25,000 nt of DNA from Halisarca cf. caerulea (taxonomy: Eukaryota > Porifera > Demospongiae > Chondrillida > Halisarcidae). The stretch is taken from contig CAUJGJ010000258.1 of the NCBI GenBank assembly GCA_963170055.1, forward strand, positions 2,708,601 through 2,733,600, written 5' to 3'. Under the pieces are notes generated by a model. The model ran no database searches, had not been told where the DNA came from, and was given only the letters and a program-made list of their open reading frames with translations. How positions within the stretch are numbered: position 1 is the stretch's first letter; each line of letters starts with the position of its first letter. This document shows, in pieces, positions 1 to 19,410 of the stretch. Both the position numbers and the translations under genes were made by a program.

Positions 1-35
<35 letters not shown>

Positions 36-36
36 G

Positions 37-85
<49 letters not shown>

Positions 86-136
86 TGTGTCTGTGTCTGT
101 GTGTGTGTGTGTGTGTGTGTGTCTGTGTGTGTGTGT
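1..136. repeat. (GT)n microsatellite, interrupted
   Basis: Almost pure GT dinucleotide repeat with a few interruptions (ATGG near 33, several TCTG). It lies upstream of the first visible AHCY exon and is probably inside an AHCY intron. The open frames through it (Val-Cys repeats) are a by-product of the dinucleotide and are not coding. From 137 to 390 is ordinary intron sequence. It opens with a CAGTAGAACCTC-type motif like the transposon ends described below, but no matching second end was found. Confidence 0.95.
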
Positions 137-390
137 ACAGTAGAACCTCACACTCTGGAAGCCTTCCTAAGCTAAATTTTCACACTGGTTCCAAGGGTTT
201 TGCTTTGAGAGCAGATTTACTGATGTAACGAGTATCTGGAGTATCTCGTATCTCTGATAACAAACAATATTGTATGGATCTTGTGTACCCTTTGAAGTAT
301 GTTTTTAGCTATCAGTACATTGAAGTGTACATTTATGGTGCACAGTGGTCATTGAGATGTGATATATTTCTCTTTGGCTACATTGTTTAG

Positions 391-1700
<1,310 letters not shown>

Positions 1701-1802
1701 TTTGAACTAGTGATTGCTTGATTAAGAATAATTATTGGAAATTGATCACGTGAGCTCGAAGATGGCTCCTACCTATTCATTTCGATACACCGCGACGTGA
1801 GA
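1701..1802 (+). promoter_or_regulatory. Short intergenic promoter of AHCY copy 2 with E-box
   Basis: Only 102 bp separate the stop of copy 1 from the start of copy 2, so the 3' UTR of copy 1 and the promoter of copy 2 must share this interval or overlap. It holds a TCACGTGA palindrome (CACGTG at 1747-1752), the E-box type bound by bHLH-Zip factors, and an AAGATGGC motif near 1759 that resembles YY1 sites. No TATA box is obvious. The motifs are read directly; their use is inferred. Confidence 0.45.
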
Positions 1803-6248
<4,446 letters not shown>

Positions 6249-6277
6249 TGACAAATCAAGTAGAATCGAATTCTGAA

Positions 6278-6294
6278 TTTATTATTTTTTTATT
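6278..6294 (-). terminator. Two candidate poly(A) signals for TPPP
   Basis: On the minus strand AATAAA occurs at 6283-6278 and 6294-6289, about 270-285 bases beyond the TPPP stop. They lie only 30-46 bases from the AHCY copy 2 stop codon (6248), so the two convergent transcripts probably overlap in their 3' UTRs. Region 6249-6561 otherwise holds no gene. Confidence 0.5.
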
Positions 6295-6561
6295 ACAATA
6301 TCTCACAAATATTGTAGTATATGTATGTTTTAAAGATATGCATGACTTAGGATCAAGTTTACACACTCAGAATTGTACACTTCTGAAAACAGAGTACAGC
6401 AACTTGCCAAGGAAAAATGTCTATTATACCCCAAGTACACAGTACATGATGGATGCTATGTACACCGACATATAAAACACAGGGTGACTACTGGAGACAT
6501 TTGTATACTTGCATTGGAAAGAACGAAATTTGAAACAGTCTCAAATGGGAACTAGGAATCT

Positions 6562-6919
6562 CTACTTGGCCACTTTCTTGTCATATGTTCCTTCATGCTT
6601 GTAGCCCTGCACATAACCTTCCATGCCTCCAACATGGCCGGCGGCCATACCACTGCCTTTGACAGATGAATCCCTTCCTGCTAGACCGCGCCCCTTCCCA
6701 GATTCGTCAAACCTCAACTTGTGAGTACCTGTATACTTGGACGTGTCAGTCAGTCTGTCTATGGCAGGTGTTGTTTCCTGTGAAAGTGGAAGGAGACAGA
6801 CGGAATGAGTGAGAGCTAAGGGAGGGTGGGTGGGGGAGAAGATGAGAAGAGTGAGTGGGGGTGGAGAAAAGAAGAGGGAGTGGGGGTGGAGATTGGAAGA
6901 GTGAGTGGGAAAACACACA

Positions 6920-6974
<55 letters not shown>

Positions 6975-7402
6975 ACTACAGTACTCACAGTAGCAGTGGC
7001 TCCAACAGTCTTTGGACCTTGAGATGCTTCTATTTTCTGAACTAATTTCTTGTATGCCCCGGCATCACCGGGATACTTGATGTTCGCTAGCTGCTTCAGA
7101 CCTTCTTTAAATTGTTCAAAAGTGATCTTGCGTTCTGTTTTCCTGCCGAAACCAACAGGAGCTGACTACAACCACAATACTGGTGGCCAAGCATACATAG
7201 TCTTGAGCATACCAGATCGATATTTTGCACTTACAAGTACATACGTATGTACCAGTACCAAAATACGTATACATATAAATATATATACGTATATATATAT
7301 ATATATTAATCATATGGAGACAACTAATAAGTCAAAATAAAACAAAAAAAACAGAGAGAGAAGAAATGGAAAAAAACTGACTAATCAAAGCAGGTTGGGC
7401 TT

Positions 7403-7463
<61 letters not shown>

Positions 7464-7911
7464 ATTCTGAAATGTTTGGATCTCATACAAGCTGCTAGCT
7501 GCAGGACCAGGTTAGCCAATAAAATACAATTCGTATAAGAATAATATATGGTGGATAGATAGGTATTATTAGCTTTAGCATAGATACTGGTAGCATCTAG
7601 GGGTTTAGTGGGAAAAGCCCCATCAGCCCGATTGGCTGGTCTGCCTGGGAGCCCTACAAAACACACAGGGTTAAGGGTTAGGGTTAAGCCCCGACAGGCC
7701 CCCTGCAAAAAGCAAGGACCTTGGGCAGATAAGCTACCTACCCTTTGACTTTGTTGAAGACTATATCGACGTCCGTGGACGTCAGCTTTTTGTCTAGTAA
7801 CTTGGTATCTCGGAAAAATTTTGCAAATTTTGCATTGTCCATTAACGGAGCCCCGTCCTTTCCTGACCCGAAGGCGCAAAAAGACCTGAAAACAGCTTCG
7901 AGATCTGCCAT
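6562..7911 (-). CDS. TPPP: Tubulin polymerization-promoting protein (p25-alpha) family
   Basis: Three exons on the minus strand: 7911-7742, 7142-6989, 6777-6562 (stop TAG), intron phases 2 and 0; product 179 aa. TPPP proteins bind and bundle microtubules. Seen in the protein: an N-terminal p25-alpha core beginning [20 protein letters not shown], with [13 protein letters not shown] at about 47-59 and [15 protein letters not shown] at about 62-76. The C-terminal family signature follows: [20 protein letters not shown], then GRGLAGR, and a final GTYDKKVAK. There is no long disordered N-terminal tail as in vertebrate TPPP1, so it is a short TPPP3-like form. A Gly/Met-rich insert ([14 protein letters not shown]) sits before the terminal motif. 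It is divergent from DUSP copy 1 (170 bp between start codons) and convergent with AHCY. Intron 1 (7143-7741) carries (TA)n; intron 2 carries (GT)n (sense) and a G-rich tract. Confidence 0.93.
6820..6836 (+). other. G-quadruplex motif in TPPP intron 2 (template strand)
   Basis: Four G runs (3, 3, 3, 5) separated by single bases: GGGAGGGTGGGTGGGGG. The surrounding 6790-6910 is purine-rich with further GTGGGGGTGG units, so on the sense strand it is a long polypyrimidine tract before the exon 3 acceptor. Confidence 0.75.
6911..6972. repeat. (CA)n, i.e. sense (GT)n, after TPPP exon 2 donor
   Basis: About 30 CA units on the plus strand. In the TPPP transcript this is (GU)n beginning about 17 bases after the donor. 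Confidence 0.95.
7404..7460. repeat. (TA)n microsatellite in TPPP intron 1
   Basis: About 28 TA units; a shorter ATATAC/TA patch lies at 7270-7306. Downstream, 7668-7687 has a telomere-like GGGTTAAGGGTTAGGGTTAA. Nothing else is recognisable in the intron. Confidence 0.95.
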
Positions 7912-8081
7912 TGTCTTCGCGATGGAGGAAATTCGATAACCTACATTAGTGGACCACGCCCAGTTATAATTGTAGGGATTAGCCCAGAATCTTACTCATT
8001 TCCAAGAGCGGAACGCCTTTCAAGCTACAGTGATCTGTGTCTACTTTGATTGAGAAATACATTTGAGACCAAGGCTTAGCA
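7912..8081. promoter_or_regulatory. Bidirectional promoter, TPPP / DUSP copy 1
   Basis: 170 bp between two divergent ATGs. It contains CCACGCCC (7954-7961, a KLF/Sp-type box) and a CGATAACCTACATTAGTGG block. The same interval is repeated almost unchanged before DUSP copy 2 (13145-13289), which supports a promoter role there too. No TATA box is seen. Confidence 0.55.
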
Positions 8082-12649
<4,568 letters not shown>

Positions 12650-12857
12650 GGGGAATTCCCCATAGAATTGTTGCATGTGAGGGGAATCCCCTCAAGTGAA
12701 CAACTGCATGTGTTACAGCACTAGGACTCCCACCATTCTTGTACATATTAATCATAATTTACTGTATATATGAGTGTATACTTATGTGCATGTGCTCCTG
12801 ATTGATTGTTAATTATTTGTAAGTTATGCACAAGTGAATTTTGACATTTGTTATTTG
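12650..12857 (+). promoter_or_regulatory. Conserved 3' UTR of DUSP copy 1
   Basis: Directly after the stop are GGGGAATTCCCC (12650-12661) and GGGGAATCCCC (12681-12691), both palindromic. A Pumilio-type TGTACATA lies at 12740-12747. About 150 bp from 12700 are nearly identical to the 3' end of copy 2 (18020-18178), after which similarity stops abruptly at TTATTTGA. Confidence 0.6.
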
Positions 12858-13144
12858 AATTACCATATTTGACCAAATAATGGCCTGGGCTTTTAAAATT
12901 GCTTTGAAGCTGCTTTATCACAGATTTGCCATAGTCTTGTGTAGCCAGACCACACCCCAACAGGTGGTCTGGTATACGTGAGACTAGATTTGCCATTGTA
13001 TTGTCTTTGAGATGAAGGAAATTCGATAACCTACATTAGTACTATGATATAAGATTTAAAAAATACAATACGACATAATAATTCATGGAATCATTCAAAT
13101 TGAATACAGTATAACTGTTATGAATACACCTAGTGTTTGTTACT
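12858..13144. other. Duplication junction with TPPP-start relic and two insertions
   Basis: Joins the two DUSP units. 12985-13040 resembles the first bases of TPPP plus the shared promoter (AGATTTGCCATTGT.. then GGAAATTCGATAACC). On the minus strand this keeps ATG but no further TPPP exon. An insert at 12942-12986 with inverted CCAGACCAC/GTGGTCTGG (12945-12953, 12964-12972) lies between imperfect copies of AGATTTGCCATAGTCTTGT. A second, AT-rich insert of about 105 bp (13039-13143) lies between two copies of TCGATAACCTACATTAGT. Confidence 0.6.
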
Positions 13145-13289
13145 CGATAACCTACATTAGTGGACCACGCCCAGTTACAATTGTAGGGGTTAACCCCGAA
13201 TCTTACTCATTTCCAAGCGAACGCCTTTCAAGCTACAGTGATCTCTGTCTACTTCGATTGAGAAATACATTTGAGGCCAAGGCTTAGCA
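13145..13289 (+). promoter_or_regulatory. Promoter of DUSP copy 2 (duplicated TPPP/DUSP promoter)
   Basis: Nearly the same sequence as 7938-8081, including CCACGCCC (13165-13172) and the leader up to ATG. Small differences include the loss of bases in the CCAAG(AGCGG)AACGCC stretch. The divergent partner gene is missing on this side. Confidence 0.5.
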
Positions 13290-13785
13290 ATGGGTAACCA
13301 GATGGATAAGGTATGTTGTGTTTATGGTGTTTGTAAACACGCAAAAGTAAGGTAAAGGGGGGTAAAGTTTGGAACGGCAGGTAATTTGGAACAGTCAGGC
13401 CAAAAGCAGTGTCAACCACAAGCTACATCCATTATTTCTAGTCTGCATTGTCTCCATGAAGTGGGAGTTTGGCAGTGGCGAGGATGGCTGGGTAACTTAA
13501 TTACAACAAAAGTTACAGGGTCTGTTCCAAATTACCCCCTTTACCTTAAATAATAAAATGGTCTCAGCTTCTTGGTGTCTTGTCTTTACTGAATCCCATA
13601 TAGGCAATATTCATTATGGTATACATTAGCTTGTACAGTAGTTTGCCGACAGAGGAAGCATATGCTGTAGTGTATGATTTCTCTTCAAACTTGATGGGCA
13701 GAATACTGTTCTAGCAGACAGAGAAGTTGAACTGTACTAGTCCAACAGGGAACACAGCTGTGCTGACTAGAGCTGTGTGTGGTGT

Positions 13786-13857
<72 letters not shown>

Positions 13858-16800
13858 TGTGTGTGTATGCACATACATATGAGCAAGTACTTATGTATGT
13901 ATCAACATGTAAGCATAATCATATGTTCGGGCATTCTGAGAGATCTCCGGTCAAATCACAGGGTCCTAATAATTTGCATGGAGAGTTGAATTTATGCATA
14001 CTTAGTTTCCTTCTTGTGGGTTGTAGGGTAAAGCAGGGTAAATTGGTACACTGGGGTAATTCGAGACAGGGCCTTTACTTTTGCTATGGTTAAGCTGTCT
14101 AGCCATGCTTGCTACTACTGAACTCCTGATTCATGGAGTCAACACTGACAAGAAACAATGTGTGTGAGTTGTGGTTAACACTGCTTTCGACTCATCGTCC
14201 TGAGTTACCCCGTGCCCCAAATTACCCCACTTTATCCTACATGATACAAATGTGTGTATGCTGCTTATAACATACGCACGTACCCCTAGTCCTACTCTAA
14301 CTCTGTCACTCTACCTTCGTATGTACATACGTATGTATCTGAATACGATTGTGGTGTTTGTATTGGTGTCCCTTTGGCTGTTAATGCAACTTTCTCAATC
14401 TACTCTGTGGAGGTAGAGCTGGTGATGGTACATGCCTGTCTGTCTGTTTTTACATCTCTGTGTTCTTTCACATCCAGGTTTTACCAGGTCTGTACGTCGG
14501 AAGGGCCCCAAGTAAGTTCAGGTCCACAGGTGCTACATACTTACGTATGTACATATATACTTGCACACATATGGTCGCACATGTGGTTACATGAGTCAGC
14601 TACCACCATTCACATGCTTGTTTGCACTTGGTCATTCACAAGTACACGGTGTCCGCACAACTGAACTAGAAGTGTACACTACGTACATGCATAGACCACA
14701 GGGAGGGAACCTGAGACTTTTGGGAAACTTTGTTTGAAGTGGTTCAAAAAAATGCTGGAATGTTGAGGCCCAGGTGTGGCGAGCTACCACGGCACTGGTG
14801 AAGTACGTAAATGTTATGGACTAGATTACAAATGGTGCTCTTTCCAAGTTTCCATGCTGTTCTTACTTTCCCCGCGTTATACACACATGTACGTACGTAT
14901 ACATGTACATACATATATACATATCTGTTTGTGTACATATACGTTCATATACGTATGCGTATCTTTATCAAGTACGTATGTATGATGTACGTATATGTGC
15001 TTTCTCTACTGTACATGTGTATACGTATTCACTGTATGTACGCATGTTCCCACATCACAGACAGTTTGACAGTGCTTCAGGAGAACAACATCACTCACAT
15101 ACTCTCTGTACACGATGAGGCCAAGCCAGTATTTAAGGTATGTACGTATGCACATATATGTATGTATGTACGCACGTATGTACATATATGTACGCACGTA
15201 TGTACATATATGTATGTATGTATGAGTGTGTGTATGTGCCTGTGTTCAGGCATCTGTGAGCCACTCTGCCCTAGTATGTATGCATGTTCTGTATACGTTA
15301 CCCACACAAAAAATGGCACTTGTGTAGTTACCAGTTTTTCAACTTGCGCATATACATACATATTTGCTGACGTTTTTGTTTACAAATGTTTATGTTTATT
15401 GTTTGTGTGCTGGTGTTTGTGTTTACGGTGTTAATATGTACGTACACATGTATTGTGTACACACATGTACGGTAGAGTAAGTTTGTTAATCCAGTGGGGG
15501 GATTTACAAGTTAACACTTTCGAGTGGAAATTTACAAACACATACGCAGTGCGTATATGATTTTGTATGTACATAAGTGCATGTGTTTGGTATTGATGGC
15601 ATGTGTTTACTGTCACTTTTAGGAGTTTAGCTACAAGTGTGTTCAGATATCAGACACTCCGGGAGTCAAGATGTGAGTTTGTACACTCCACAGAACTACA
15701 CAGAACTCAGTACTTGTAACGGTGACATGTGTGCACATTCACCATTAACTCATGCAGGCACTTCAGTGTAGTACCTCAGTGTACGTCAGTGTGTGTACGT
15801 CAGTGTATGTATGTCAGTGTATGTATGTCAGTGTATGTATGTCAGTGTGTGTATGTCAGTGTATGCATGCCAGTGTATGTATGTCAGTGTATGTATGTCA
15901 GTGTGTGTATGTCAGTGTGTGTATATCAGTGTATGCATGGCAGTATGTGTATGTCAGTGTGTGTATGTCAGTGTATGCATGCCAGTGTGTGTACGTCAGT
16001 GAGCTGTATGTATGTCAGTGTGTGTACGTCAGTGTATGTATCATGGTGTGGGGGCAAAAGTTGGGTGGATCAAAGAGTCCCACGGGCTTACATCCACGAT
16101 GTAGCCCTGCTACTCCGATGTAGCCCAGGTCAAGGGTCTTGTCAAACTCTACCCATTCATGCCTCATTAATTAGTAGTTGTCAATTGTCACATTTTGCAG
16201 TGTTTTGCTTCACCATGACACATAATAGTTGCGCCCTCGGTCAATTAATTAGCACTTTATGGCTGCTGTAGCACACCAAGGCAGGATACAACTATTACAT
16301 GTATGTCAGTGTATGTACGTATGTGAGTGTGTGTTTTGCATCAATGTATTTATGTACATGTTCTTGATGTTTGCATACTTGTTTATATTGTGTGGGGAGA
16401 TTCTGTAGTAGAATTTGTAGGAGTGTCTTGTGGTTTGTACGGTGAAAAGGTCTCCTGTGTAATCCAGTCACCTGTCTGAAGTGTGTCCACTTGATGACCT
16501 CCAAAACAGGACAGAACTACATGAAACACCTCCCTGTTATAACACCTAGCCAATACAGCACCAGAGGTGTCTGATCCTCACAGGAGAACCTCTGTATCCT
16601 GCCATCTCTATAGTACACTGTCTACATACGTAGCTGTTATACATTGGGACCTCGATAATCCGACACTCGAGCCCTGGGCAACAAAATTGAGTTGTTGGAG
16701 TACAGTAGTTGCTGGGTTAGCGAATGACTATTTGTATACTTTGAGATAGTGATGGTACGTCCGTATCTCTGAAGATTGTCAGATTTGGGAGAATGTTACG

Positions 16801-17426
16801 TTTTTGGAGTGTTTAATTTCCAAGATTGTCTGTATTATGTATATACTCAATGTTGGCTGCATGTTACGGCTAGTATACTCAATCTTGGCTGCATGCTACG
16901 GCTAGTATATTGAATGTTGGCTGCATGCTACTGCTGGTATGAGTATGTATGCAAGTAGTCAGGTGTGTATACCTTTCCTCACTAGTGGAGACTTCTTTGA
17001 AGAGTGTATCGAGTTCATTCACGACTGCAGGTTAGTGCAGGCCCCTTTGATGCTGTGTGAGGTGCTCAGTACAAATGAGAACACATATCATTTTCTCTCT
17101 GTTTTGCTTTGTAGATCAAAGGGTGGCACTGTTTTAATCCATTGGTTAGTCTATCCTTCTTGCAGCCATTTTGTCTGTCTGTCATTGCATGTGACTTGTT
17201 CTGTTGGTGCTTGCATCTTTAGTATGGCTGGTATATCTCGTGCTGTTACCATGACAACAATGTACTTGATGACAGTGTCGTCACTTGGATACAGGGACTG
17301 TCTTAAAGTAGTGAAGTTGTGTCGTCCCATCGCAGCCCCCAACATTGGATTCATCAACCAGTTAGATACGTATGAAAGAGAGAGGCTACACAGAGTATGT
17401 AGTTTTTGTGTGTGTACGTGCACATA

Positions 17427-17492
<66 letters not shown>

Positions 17493-17547
17493 TACGTACG
17501 TATGTGTATGCATGTGTGTACGTATGTGTGTGTGTATGTATGCGTGC

Positions 17548-17618
<71 letters not shown>

Positions 17619-17665
17619 TATGTGTATGCGTGTGTGTACGTATGTGTGTGTGTATGTGTGCGTGC

Positions 17666-17718
<53 letters not shown>

Positions 17719-17965
17719 CTTGTATGTCATGCATAGTGCACAGACTAGTAGTACGTATAAATACTGACAACAGCTGCTTTGGACAATGTGTGCAGATAGT
17801 AGTAGTGTTCACTTGTATATATGTATGTACGTAAGTACATTTTCCCATGTTCACTGCATGCAGGTGCGCAAAGAAGTGCGTGATCGGTTTGCAGAGTATG
17901 ACTACGAAGCAGACAATAAAGCACTGGAGGAATTGCTGAAGAAGGCACTAGAGAAGCCTTTGTGA
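13290..17965 (+). CDS. Dual-specificity phosphatase, DUSP15/22-like, copy 2
   Basis: Tandem paralogue of copy 1 with the same eight exons: 13290-13310, 14478-14511, 15061-15137, 15623-15672, 16986-17030, 17115-17144, 17223-17394, 17864-17965; 176 aa. It keeps the myristoylation start MGNQMDK, ENNITHILSVHDEA, ISDTPGVK and the catalytic loop HCMAGISRA, with the Cys codon again split TG|T. The intron in that codon (17145-17222) is 78 bp, divisible by three and free of stops. If retained, it would replace Cys with Trp and insert 26 residues in the loop. A 2-bp loss near the end (CTTTG-TGA against CTTTGCGTGA) makes the tail two residues shorter. Other changes are mostly conservative (Tyr/Phe, Asn/Asp); the Ile in the loop is the more usual residue. 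It looks functional. Substrate and cell role are not visible. Confidence 0.92.
13348..13548. mobile_element. TAAGGT-type MITE, DUSP copy 2 intron 1
   Basis: 201 bp. Left end TAAGGTAAAGGGGGGTAAAG, right end reverse-complemented TAAGGTAAAGGGGGTAATTT. The interior shares GGCCAAAAGCAGT, ACCACAAGCTACATCCATTA and GAAGTGGGAGTTTGGCAG with the copy at 19852. From 13549 to 13778 no gene or repeat is recognised. Confidence 0.88.
13779..13867. repeat. (GT)n microsatellite, DUSP copy 2 intron 1
   Basis: About 40 GT units; absent from the aligned intron of copy 1. Confidence 0.95.
14024..14239. mobile_element. Second TAAGGT-related MITE, DUSP copy 2 intron 1
   Basis: 216 bp. Left end TAGGGTAAAGCAGGGTAAAT, right end reverse-complemented TAGGATAAAGTGGGGTAATT. 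The ends belong to the same family as 13348 but the interior is different, so it is a separate subfamily. Confidence 0.75.
15763..16042. repeat. 14-bp minisatellite, about 20 units, DUSP copy 2 intron 4
   Basis: Units of the form CAGTGTATGTATGT, with GTGT, ACGT, GCATGC and other variants. DUSP copy 1 has only one or two such units at the same place (about 11010-11040). Open frames through it are artefacts. Confidence 0.9.
16043..16300. other. Insertion of unknown origin within the 14-bp minisatellite
   Basis: About 255 bp of unrelated unique-looking sequence interrupts the array, which resumes with TATGTCAGTGTATGTACG at 16302. It contains a hairpin-like GGGCTTACATC/GATGTAGCCC (16084-16107), a repeated GATGTAGCCC and two ATTAATTAG words. 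No terminal inverted repeats or coding frame were found. Absent from copy 1. Confidence 0.5.
17421..17717. repeat. Compound (GT)n tract, DUSP copy 2 intron 7
   Basis: Three GT blocks separated by two related spacers of TACGTATGTGTATGC..GTGCACATG type (about 17489-17550 and 17614-17670), so a block of about 125 bp has been duplicated. It is nearly twice the length of the tract in copy 1. Confidence 0.93.
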
Positions 17966-18178
17966 ATGAGGGGAATTCCCCATGTGATTGGTGCATGTGA
18001 GGGGAATCCCCTCAAGTGGACACATGCATGTGTTACTGCACTAGGACTCCCACCATTCTTGTACATATTAATCATAATTTACTGTATATATGAGTGTATA
18101 CTTATGTGCATGTGCTCCTGATTGATTGTTAATTATTTGTAAGTTATGCACAAGTGAATTTTGACATTTGTTATTTGA
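17966..18178 (+). promoter_or_regulatory. Conserved 3' UTR of DUSP copy 2
   Basis: Repeats the features of the copy 1 3' UTR: GGGGAATTCCCC at 17970-17981, GGGGAATCCCC at 18001-18011 (same 31-bp offset), TGTACATA at 18060-18067. The bases between the two palindromes differ more than the palindromes do. 18179-18499 contains no recognised gene or repeat. Confidence 0.6.
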
Positions 18179-18499
18179 TTCATTCAGTTATGTATCAACT
18201 GGTGACAGTGAATGGTGGAAACTGCATCAGTGTGGACACATTGGTTATACAGAGAACATCCTTTAAATCATCGATACTCTGAACTACGTTATAATTGTAG
18301 TTTAGAGTGACTATGTTTAAATCTACAATGTCTAATTATAAAGTGATCCCTTGATAATCTAGAATCCCTTAGGTAACTTAGTCATCTCCATGCATGGAAA
18401 ACATTTCATTTTTACCAATTGCAACCGCCAGACTTCATTCCAGTGTTTCCCATGTCAAATGCCAACACAAGGTCTCATTGCACTAACAACCATGGCATG

Positions 18500-19063
18500 G
18501 TCTGCAAGTGAAGTACTGTGTGTATGGTCTGCGAGTGAAGGAAGTACTGTGTGCATGGTCTGCGAGTGAAGTACTGTGTGCATGGTCTGTGAGTGAAGTA
18601 CTGTGTGCATGGTCTGCAAGGTCTGCAAGTGAAGTACTGTGTGCATGGTCTGCGAGTGAAGTACTGTGTGCATGGTCTGCAAGTGAAGGAAGTACTGTGT
18701 GCATGGTCTGCGAGTGAAGTACTGTGTGCATGGTCTGTGAGTGAAGTACTGTGTGCATGGTCTGCAAGTGAAGTACTGTGTGCATGGTCTGCGAGTGAAG
18801 TACTGTGTGCATGGTCTGCAAGTGAAGGAAGTACTGTGTGCATGGTCTGCGAGTGACGGAAGTACTGTGTGCTAGGTCTGCGAGTGAAGTACTGTGTGCA
18901 TGGTCTGCGAGTGAAGTACTGTGTGCATGGTCTGTGAGTGAAGTACTGTGTGCATGGTCTGCGAGTGGAGTACTGTGTGCATGGTCTGTGAGTGAAGTAC
19001 TGTGTGCATGGTCTGTGAGTGAAGTACTGTGTGCATGGTCTGTGAGTGAAGTACTGTGTGCAT
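18500..19063. repeat. 27-bp minisatellite, 20 units, with higher-order structure
   Basis: Consensus GTCTGCGAGTGAAGTACTGT followed by GTGCATG. Units vary at the seventh and eighth bases (CGAG, TGAG, CAAG); four units carry a 4-bp insertion (GAAG or CGGA) and one a 9-bp duplication. Because 27 is a multiple of three, long frames are open on both strands (235 codons on the minus strand); I do not regard these as genes. Confidence 0.95.
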
Positions 19064-19410
19064 CATTACATACTGTACAACAGCTTTGAAGCCCATTCTC
19101 TGCTGTGTACTGCTGTGCATATAAGCAACAGATAAATAGGTCTATATATTTACACAGAATTGATCTAATCTTTGGCAACACACATTCCAATTATTTCCTA
19201 CAGACAAAGTGTATGCTTGAACAAATTCTAAAAATGAATGGTGGTGATAACAAAAGGGCTGCAAATTAATAGAAAATTAATGTTCTGTCAGTTGTACTAA
19301 AACATCTTTAAAACTCTTATATTGGATTGCCTTCGTAAGATTAGTAAATAAAGCAAAGCTTTCACTAGAAAATGGTCTGTCCATAACAGCAGAAGGTGGC
19401 GGAGATCATC
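19064..19410. other. Intergenic / 3' UTR region without gene
   Basis: AT-rich unique sequence between the minisatellite and the stop of the minus-strand membrane-protein gene. It presumably holds that gene's 3' UTR. No clear minus-strand AATAAA was found and no repeat is obvious. Confidence 0.5.

Noticed and set aside
15729..16271. Cys/Val/Ser-rich frames of 123-180 codons
   Set aside because: Translations of the 14-bp minisatellite in DUSP copy 2 intron 4.
18500..19063. CRISPR-like array
   Set aside because: The units are contiguous and nearly identical with no unique spacers; the genome is eukaryotic.
18475..19190. Repeat protein of up to 235 aa on the minus strand (DHAHSTSLT-type repeats) and plus-strand frames
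   Set aside because: Produced by a 27-bp minisatellite whose period is a multiple of three. Units with 4-bp insertions shift the frame, and all frames are similarly open.
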